Notes under the pieces: model-generated | Databases searched by the model: none | What the model was told of the DNA's origin: nothing | Seen by the model: only the letters and a program-made list of their open reading frames with translations | Shown: positions 32,125 through 36,902 of the stretch, piece after piece | Numbering within the stretch: position 1 is the first letter of the stretch | Layout of the letters: each line of letters starts with the position of its first letter | Source: Kiritimatiellia bacterium | Lineage (GTDB): Bacteria; Verrucomicrobiota; Kiritimatiellia; UBA8416; JABMPJ01 | Reading direction: 5' to 3' | DNA: 36,902 nt | Assembly (NCBI GenBank): GCA_016783675.1 | Contig: JADHWE010000018.1 | Location: forward strand, 1-36,902 | Program-made: the position numbers and the translations under genes

Positions 32125-32511
32125 CACCTCAAAACCCCCGCCAAAACACACTTCTGCCCAATAATAGAAGCCTAGACCCCTGGTGGCCTTGTCGGCTTAG
32201 GTCAAGACCTGTCGCCTTGTGTTCTATGGGTGGTTGCTTGAGTTAGACAACCATAGACAACCACCTGCCCGAGAATCGCTCTATACCGCCCCCCTGCCGG
32301 ATACCCGACCCCGGCCCCGATAACGTCTTGAGCGCCATTCTCGCAAGCGTAGGGTGCCAGAAAACAGAACGCCCGCCCCGGTTTGATCCAGGGCGGGCCT
32401 ACAGTCGAGTATGCCGACTATTACAATGGCTACTCGATACCATCTCGGAGGACATTCACAAGCGGGCATAGTCGGCATGACCCCGAAGCCTGTGTTGTCA
32501 CCGTCAGTCTG
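32125..32511. other. Structured non-coding stretch between tRNA-Ile2 and the element genes
   Basis: No supported gene. It holds a perfect 10-bp tandem repeat TAGACAACCA (32244-32253, 32254-32263) flanked by GGTGGTTG / CAACCACC (32229-32236, 32258-32265). It also has a terminator hairpin (32371-32398) and an 11-bp inverted repeat ATGCCGACTAT / ATAGTCGGCAT (32411-32421, 32468-32478). It may contain an attachment site and recombinase arm sites. Confidence 0.5.
32357..32398 (-). terminator. Terminator of the mobile-element operon
   Basis: Perfect stem GCCCGCCC (32371-32378) with GGGCGGGC (32391-32398). On the minus strand it is followed by a T-rich tract (GTTCTGTTTTCTG). It lies downstream of the last minus-strand element gene. 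Confidence 0.7.
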
Positions 32512-33045
32512 TCAGATAGCAAATGTCCGGATGATCCTTTCGGTCAGAACCTTGACGCGCTCGATATCAGCGTTCGCAAGTCGCGGGTGCTGGCCGATCT
32601 CAAGAGCATGACGTTTCAGAGTGTTGATTTCGGGGTCGGGTACGATTGCGGCATGTATCTGCCGCTCGTCAATTCCGGCCGCCTCCATGGCCTCACGAAT
32701 GCCTTTCTCACGCTTGGCAATCGCGGCCCGATCTTTCGCGGCCGCCTTCTGATTTGCGGCGTGGATCGCGTCGTCAAACTCGGCCTTGCCGAAACTCAAC
32801 CGCAGTTCGTCCACGTCAACCGCGTCACGCTTGACCCTCAGATCCTGGACGGCCTTGACGGCATCAAGACCGGTAGTCTTGCCGTCCCCAATCGACTGCA
32901 TGAGCTCCTCATGCTTGGTCGATACCGCGCGTCGTCGGTCTTGGATCTTCTGCCGTTCTCCGTTCCACGCCTCAGCCGCCGTGGTCGTCTTGCTGCCTTC
33001 GTGGCCTCTTAGCGGGATAGCCTTGATGATGATTTCTGATTGCAT
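32512..33045 (-). CDS. Hypothetical coiled-coil protein of the mobile element
   Basis: A 177-residue, charged, largely helical protein (AANQKAAAKDRAAIAKREKG, EAWNGERQKIQDRRRAV). No membrane segment, cysteine motif or enzyme signature is seen. Start ATG 33045 is preceded by AAGGAG. It is the last gene of the element operon before the terminator. I do not recognise the family. A scaffold or capsid-assembly-like role would fit only by composition. Confidence 0.65.
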   Translation of the reverse strand: MQSEIIIKAIPLRGHEGSKTTTAAEAWNGERQKIQDRRRAVSTKHEELMQSIGDGKTTGLDAVKAVQDLRVKRDAVDVDELRLSFGKAEFDDAIHAANQKAAAKDRAAIAKREKGIREAMEAAGIDERQIHAAIVPDPEINTLKRHALEIGQHPRLANADIERVKVLTERIIRTFAI

Positions 33046-33072
33046 GATTCCTGTCTCCTTCTGGTTGTGCCG

Positions 33073-33222
33073 TTATCGGCGTTTTCGGTCTCGGATCTCT
33101 CTTGAGAGCCGTTCGTTTTCCTTGGTCAATCGCGCCACCTCAGCGCGAAGCTTCTCATCGTCCTGATTGCGGTCGACCGTCGTCGTCAGATTGACCGGCC
33201 GCGGTTGCTCCATGGTGCTCAT
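33073..33222 (-). CDS. Small hypothetical protein with leucine-zipper-like helix
   Basis: A 49-residue protein (STMEQPRPVNLTTTV, then LRAEVARLTKENERLSREI) ending in basic residues. ATG 33222 has AGAAGG 9 bp upstream. It overlaps the end of the 314-residue gene by 68 bp in another frame. The coiled-coil heptads L-x6-L-x6-L suggest a dimer. The function is unknown. Confidence 0.55.
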   Translation of the reverse strand: MSTMEQPRPVNLTTTVDRNQDDEKLRAEVARLTKENERLSREIRDRKRR

Positions 33223-34099
33223 CGTCTTGCCCTTCTGCCGGGTCGACCGGCTTGTGGTTTGCCCGTCCGGCTTCTTGCCGATCGGAAATTGTCTTCTTGG
33301 CAATCTGCGCCGCGGCTTTGAGCTCGGCATGGAGTTTCGCTTTCGTCTTCTTGTCGTAGGCTTCCCACGCGCCGCCCGCGGATAAGCGCCGTGTCACCAT
33401 GTTCGAAACGGCGGGCGGTGATTTTCTCGAAGGATAGACAGAGAATGCGGCATCGTACCCGGTCGACCACGCGTCATAATCGTAGAGCGTGCCGCAAGGT
33501 TCATCCAGCGCGGGCAAGTCATCCAGGACGGCACGGCCGGCCGTCGTCACGTATGCCGACCAAATCGCCGCGTCGTGATCGGTAAATGAGTCAACCCATC
33601 CCATAATCAAAAGCGGTGCGAGCGACGTAGCCGCTTGGCCTAACTGGTGGTTGTATGCGTCGCAATCCTTGCCCTTGATCCAATCCAGCGCCGCGGGTGC
33701 CAAGCGATACCCATGGACCACTTGCCAGTCATCCGGTAAGCCGCTGCGCCGCCCGGCGGGTTCTGCCATCTCGGCCAGCGTCGCAAGGTCAACAAGCATC
33801 TCGATCGGCTTCAGGTCGGGCGGTTGCGTGGCGACAATGCCTTTCCAGGTTAAACCCCAGGAGGAGCCCTTCGTGCGGCCGCCGGTGCTCGCCAGGAATC
33901 CGGCCGCAACCAGTTCACGCAGCAGGAGTGCGTCTTCTTTCGCGTGCGTGAAATTGAGACCGTTCATTTCGTAGGCGGCCTGCCATCGGCCCACGCGGTC
34001 AGAGGCATCTCCCTTCACGCGCCCGAGTAGCGTCATTGTGAAAAGGCTGTCAATCTCGCCAGCGATACGGGACAGCAAGGCAATGTGGTCATCATTCAT
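33155..34099 (-). CDS. Hypothetical protein of the mobile element
   Basis: A 314-residue protein with an N-terminal winged-helix-like stretch (LLRELVAAGFLASTGGRTKGSSWGLTWKG, about 60-90) and a middle region rich in Trp, Tyr and Asp. The C-terminus is Lys/Ala-rich then hydrophilic. ATG 34099 has GAAGG 8 bp upstream and overlaps the stop of a possible 72-residue ORF. No family is recognised; it may regulate or partner the helicase. Confidence 0.65.
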   Translation of the reverse strand: MNDDHIALLSRIAGEIDSLFTMTLLGRVKGDASDRVGRWQAAYEMNGLNFTHAKEDALLLRELVAAGFLASTGGRTKGSSWGLTWKGIVATQPPDLKPIEMLVDLATLAEMAEPAGRRSGLPDDWQVVHGYRLAPAALDWIKGKDCDAYNHQLGQAATSLAPLLIMGWVDSFTDHDAAIWSAYVTTAGRAVLDDLPALDEPCGTLYDYDAWSTGYDAAFSVYPSRKSPPAVSNMVTRRLSAGGAWEAYDKKTKAKLHAELKAAAQIAKKTISDRQEAGRANHKPVDPAEGQDDEHHGATAAGQSDDDGRPQSGR

Positions 34100-34314
34100 A
34101 AGTGAACCTTCGTTTCTCTAATCGGTATGAGTGTTTTTCGTGAGGGTCGGTTAGTAAGGTGTCGCCGATCATTCGCCCCAGAAGGACCCGTGACCCCCCT
34201 CTGTGGACTGTCCCTGTCCATGCCTGCCCCTGCCCCTGAAAGCCTGTCCTGTGCAATCGTCGCCACGCGTGCGGCCTGTCTGCCGGTCGCCCTGTTCTGT
34301 CTGTCTATGCTCAT
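34096..34314 (-). CDS. Possible small ORF upstream of the 314-residue gene
   Basis: A 72-residue, Arg-rich frame whose TGA overlaps the next ATG (ATGA), hinting at coupling. It has no convincing ribosome site and low-complexity content, so it may be spurious. It lies between the helicase-end inverted repeats and the 314-residue gene. Confidence 0.3.
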   Translation of the reverse strand: MSIDRQNRATGRQAARVATIAQDRLSGAGAGMDRDSPQRGVTGPSGANDRRHLTNRPSRKTLIPIRETKVHL

Positions 34315-34326
34315 CTCATCGCCCCG

Positions 34327-34420
34327 GTTACAGAAGTTACACCTGCTAACCTCACCCTATGGAAACCTACTTCAATTTAGGTTTCCATAACCCTTATATG
34401 GGAGGTGTAACTTCTGTAAC
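34327..34420. repeat. Nested inverted repeats with iteron-like GTTACA units at the helicase 3' end
   Basis: Outer arms GTTACAGAAGTTACACCT (34327-34344) and its exact complement (34403-34420) are 18 bp each. Inner arms TATGGAAACCTA (34358-34369) and TAGGTTTCCATA (34378-34389) are 12 bp. Each outer arm contains GTTACA twice, 9 bp apart. The right outer arm encodes the last residues of the helicase (KVTEVTPP). It looks like a replication origin, operator, or strong RNA hairpin. Confidence 0.9.
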
Positions 34421-36055
34421 TTTTGCCCTTCGAATGCCTGCCCACGCCCGCGCCGTCACGCCCTCAACCTTCATTGGCTTATGAGTTGCCGCCGGGAACA
34501 CGTCTTCAACCCGCGCCGCAAACTTGGCCGATCCAAGCGCCCGGTATCCGTTCGCCTGCATCCATCCTGTATACGCGGCGTAGAGTTCCGCGCTCCTGAT
34601 CCGGTCGCCATCCGTACCGGCTTCGAACTGATCAAGGAAGGCGCGCTCGTGGTCGCAGTCGGCACGATGGCGGGTCTTCATCGCAGCGCCAGCCGCACAG
34701 TCTGGAACACGCCCCATGCGAATGACCTCGGCCAAGCCATCCAGGGCCCAGGTCGCGATTGCTGGCAACTCTTCAGCAATGATATGCTGCGCTAGGTCTG
34801 GATCCCGCTCGCCCTCTGGAATCTGCACGCTGAAAGGTACGATCCTCAACCGTCGCCAGATCGCATCCGACTTATCGAAAAATGTTGGCAACGTATTTCC
34901 TGCCATGACGAAACGCGCGCGGCATCTGGCCTCGGTCTTGTCGATCCCCTTGCGCTCGATTTCGATGGTGCCACCCGACACAGCATGCTTGAGCTGTCCC
35001 TCGATGGCCGCGTATGCAGTCCGGCCAAGGTCGGTTGCGATTTCGCCAGCCACGTTGACCTTACAGACTGCCAGGGGGAAGGATTGAAACCGGGTGCCCG
35101 GTGCGAGTGACTCCAACGCCACACGGCACACGTTGCGCCGCCCCACAAGCGCCTCGATGATATCCAACAAGACAGTCTTGCCATTGGCCCCACGTCCGTA
35201 GAGTTGCCAGAACACCTCAAACTTGCCGGTGTCGGCCAAGAGTAACCCCATCATGCGCCGCACAGCGTCAAACGATTCCTGGTCCGGTTGCACGCGGGAC
35301 AGGTAGTCTATGAACCGATCCGGCACGGCGCTTTCATCCCAGGGGTACGACACAAAGTCAGAGCTGAAAAGATCCGGCGTGACCGTGCGCGTGTAGTCGC
35401 GTGGGGTGTCCCCATTGGCAAGCTGTTCAGCGTAGCGCCACACGTCCACGGCGATACCATTGGAAAACGCCATCCATTGCCGGGCATCGTCGCAGGTGGA
35501 TAGCCAGCATGGTTTCTCTACCGTTGCGGGTATGCCTGCCATGTTGAATGAAGCCAAGTTCGCCAGGATGTTCTTTGCGTAGTGAGTCCGTGCAAGTTTC
35601 GCCGCGTCGGCATGGTCCTGTAGATAGGCCATGACGGTCTTTTCCATCTCGCCATCAGATACCGGGTGCCACCCATCAGCAAAGCGGTGCCACTCATCGC
35701 GGTAGTGTCGGGCCACAAGAAACCCGTTCGGCATCGTCAGCTTGTCGGCGGCGAACTGTTGCGCGATTTCTGCCAGGTCGAAGGATGGTCGCCCGCCCTT
35801 CGTGCCGTTCTTTGGTGATGACTTCTTGCGGGCATCAGCCTTGACCGTCTGCATATCCACGGCCGCGGAAAGCGCGCGCTCGATGTCTTGGGCGTCGTGG
35901 CCTTCCTTGATAGCGTCGGCACGTACCTGGTCGACCGTGCGGCCGTCCAGTAGTTCGGACTGGAACTGCTCACAGAGCGCAAGGGATTGCGCGCGCTTGG
36001 CCTTCAATGCGCCGATCCGTGCGGCCTTGGCCTCGGGTGTTTCGGCGGTGGTCAT
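34394..36055 (-). CDS. D5/P4-type SF3 helicase (phage/plasmid replication)
   Basis: A 553-residue protein. A basic N-terminus (residues 1-90) is followed by a D5_N-like region (about 140-260) and the SF3 helicase core. Walker A is GRGANGKT (287-294), the Walker B-like element is NVAGE with Glu338, motif C is FVMAGN with Asn387, and arginine finger candidates lie in WRRLRIVPF (400-408). Unlike P4 alpha (777 aa) no primase domain with metal-binding acidic residues is visible, so priming may be done by another protein. It would unwind the element's origin. It starts 1 bp after the HTH gene's stop, and its 3' end forms an inverted-repeat arm. Confidence 0.9.
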   Translation of the reverse strand: MTTAETPEAKAARIGALKAKRAQSLALCEQFQSELLDGRTVDQVRADAIKEGHDAQDIERALSAAVDMQTVKADARKKSSPKNGTKGGRPSFDLAEIAQQFAADKLTMPNGFLVARHYRDEWHRFADGWHPVSDGEMEKTVMAYLQDHADAAKLARTHYAKNILANLASFNMAGIPATVEKPCWLSTCDDARQWMAFSNGIAVDVWRYAEQLANGDTPRDYTRTVTPDLFSSDFVSYPWDESAVPDRFIDYLSRVQPDQESFDAVRRMMGLLLADTGKFEVFWQLYGRGANGKTVLLDIIEALVGRRNVCRVALESLAPGTRFQSFPLAVCKVNVAGEIATDLGRTAYAAIEGQLKHAVSGGTIEIERKGIDKTEARCRARFVMAGNTLPTFFDKSDAIWRRLRIVPFSVQIPEGERDPDLAQHIIAEELPAIATWALDGLAEVIRMGRVPDCAAGAAMKTRHRADCDHERAFLDQFEAGTDGDRIRSAELYAAYTGWMQANGYRALGSAKFAARVEDVFPAATHKPMKVEGVTARAWAGIRRAKVTEVTPPI

Positions 36056-36056
36056 G

Positions 36057-36314
36057 TTACCGCCCTACCCGCGCGAAACGCTCGACCGCTGTCAGGTCGT
36101 ATCGGACCTTGCGCGGCGATAGGTGGACCCTCGGGAATGCGCCTTGCCGTGCATACCGCTCGACCGTGCGAACGCATGCCCCGAGAATTGCGGCGGCCTC
36201 GCGTGCCGTTCCCATGCGGGGTTTATCGCTGCCGGTGGCGGCCTGAAGTATGGCGTCGGCTCGGTCGGCCGGTGCCTGTAGTACTGCTTCTATGAGTTGC
36301 GCTTGCTGTGTCAT
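36057..36314 (-). CDS. Excisionase-like helix-turn-helix protein
   Basis: An 85-residue protein. The C-terminal half (GTAREAAAILGACVRTVERYARQGAFPRVHLSPRKVRYD) is a MerR/AlpA-type winged HTH, typical of phage excisionases or satellite regulators. Start ATG 36314 is preceded by GGAGG (7-bp spacing), so the upstream frame to 36353 is rejected. It is coupled to the helicase. It is likely a regulator of excision or of the helicase operon. Confidence 0.8.
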   Translation of the reverse strand: MTQQAQLIEAVLQAPADRADAILQAATGSDKPRMGTAREAAAILGACVRTVERYARQGAFPRVHLSPRKVRYDLTAVERFARVGR

Positions 36315-36406
36315 CTTGTGTACCTCCGTTCGGGTTCCGTTCTCAATCGTCAAGACGATTCAAACAGAACGTGAGAAGGTGCACTAAGAGCACTGAACCA
36401 AGATTT

Positions 36407-36754
36407 TTAGACGGCCTTTCCTGTGTAGCGCTTAATGGTGGACAGACTCACTTTGAGCCTGTCTGCAACGGCTTGTTTCGCTTCGGTCAGCCCTTCAATT
36501 TCAGGGTGCTTCTTTAGGTAAATTGACAGTGCCCGCGAATAGACGACACGGGCAGCCGCGGCGTACTCTTCACCGTTGGTCTTCATCTCTTTGCGGATCA
36601 AGTCGGCAACGGCTTCGGGCAAGTCATCCAAACGTTTCTGAATCAGTCCCTTTGCTCCGTTGCGCCGGTAGGCTGTTTCCCTCTCGACAGTCGCCCGCGT
36701 GTCTTCGAGTTCATGCACTGGCAACACAGACAGCCCGCGCCGCATGTTGCGCAT
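36407..36754 (-). CDS. Putative regulator with C-terminal HTH
   Basis: A 115-residue, mostly helical protein with a C-terminal HTH-like stretch (AKQAVADRLKVSLSTIKRYTG). The start is uncertain: GTG 36760, ATG 36754 and ATG 36745 are possible. No Shine-Dalgarno precedes any of them, but a -10 box (TATATT) ends 6 bp before ATG 36754, suggesting a leaderless transcript. It is divergent from the next gene, the usual arrangement of an element repressor. No close family is recognised. Confidence 0.6.
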   Translation of the reverse strand: MRNMRRGLSVLPVHELEDTRATVERETAYRRNGAKGLIQKRLDDLPEAVADLIRKEMKTNGEEYAAAARVVYSRALSIYLKKHPEIEGLTEAKQAVADRLKVSLSTIKRYTGKAV

Positions 36755-36760
36755 CGTCAC

Positions 36761-36788
36761 AATATACGGGTCTATCCGGATTTCCCAA
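36761..36788 (-). promoter_or_regulatory. Candidate promoter for the regulator (leaderless)
   Basis: Minus strand TTGGGA (36783-36788), 16-bp spacer, TATATT (36761-36766). Initiation 7 bp after the -10 would fall on the A of ATG 36754. Confidence 0.45.
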
Positions 36789-36815
36789 ACGAGTTTCTTA
36801 TGATTCCATTATGAA

Positions 36816-36844
36816 TTGAATGGCCATAGCCCAGCCCCTACTCT
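36816..36844 (+). promoter_or_regulatory. Candidate divergent promoter for the right-hand gene
   Basis: TTGAAT (36816-36821), 17-bp spacer, TACTCT (36839-36844). A small inverted repeat CCATT / AATGG (36806-36810, 36819-36823) overlaps the -35 and could be an operator. Confidence 0.4.
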
Positions 36845-36887
36845 TGGTGAGTTCTCACACAACATCAAGAGGAGAGGAACAGGAGCT

Positions 36888-36902
36888 ATGACCGCCAATA
36901 AG
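36888..36902 (+). CDS. Start of a gene cut by the window end
   Basis: ATG 36888 is preceded by AGGAG and reads M-T-A-N-K before the window ends. A promoter candidate lies 43 bp upstream. It is divergent from the regulator, so likely the first gene of the opposite arm of the element. The product cannot be told. Confidence 0.55.

Overview
The window is a GC-rich bacterial chromosome segment. It most likely comes from the PVC superphylum (Verrucomicrobiota, Kiritimatiellota or Lentisphaerota). The best marker is a 51-residue 'small basic protein' at 20835-20990, of a type I know only from Verrucomicrobia/Chlamydiae relatives. The lineage call is inference; the gene calls rest on motifs visible in the translations.

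Layout. (1) 1-134 is the end of an insertion sequence: the first codons of a probable transposase on the minus strand and two 23-bp direct repeats. (2) 221-5427 (+) holds separate housekeeping genes: a Gfo/Idh/MocA oxidoreductase, a CPBP membrane protease, mtnA, and a UPF0489-like plus TPR exported protein. Heptad-periodic spacers and a cruciform repeat lie between them. (3) 5424-17349 is a type IV pilus / type II secretion-like locus. Three prepilin-like genes on the minus strand diverge from a plus-strand operon of pilM, pilN-like, pilO-like, pilP-like, a lipoprotein, a secretin and a degenerate histidine kinase. No motor ATPase, platform protein or prepilin peptidase is present here, so those must be encoded elsewhere. 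(4) 17352-28733 is a nearly gap-free minus-strand array. In transcription order it reads ilvE, mcsA, mcsB, clpC, rpsP, trmD, rplS, rnhB, yraN, small basic protein, SH3 protein, mscS, response regulator, panC. (5) 28884-31925 (-) carries a short GIY-YIG nuclease, a structured tandem repeat abutting tRNA-Leu(CAG), an SMP-30 family gene, and an exported protein ending in a pseudopilin-like domain. (6) From tRNA-Ile2(CAU) at 32051 to the window end lies a probable integrated mobile element. It has a D5/P4-type SF3 helicase, an excisionase-like HTH protein, a divergent control region with a possibly leaderless regulator, and several unrecognised small genes.

Working together. PilM/N/O/P form the alignment complex that links an inner-membrane motor to the secretin, and the prepilins would make the pseudopilus or pilus. 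One prepilin carries an FG-GAP (integrin-like) domain, suggesting a pilus-tip or secreted-adhesin role. McsA/McsB/ClpC form an arginine-phosphorylation protein-quality module, and the phosphoarginine-binding residues are conserved in both McsB and ClpC. The ribosomal and tRNA-modification genes follow directly on the same strand.

The features most worth a second look are the FG-GAP prepilin, the pseudokinase in the pilus operon, the reversed pseudopilin fusion, the tRNA-Leu/structured-repeat/GIY-YIG unit, and the helicase-end inverted repeats of the mobile element.
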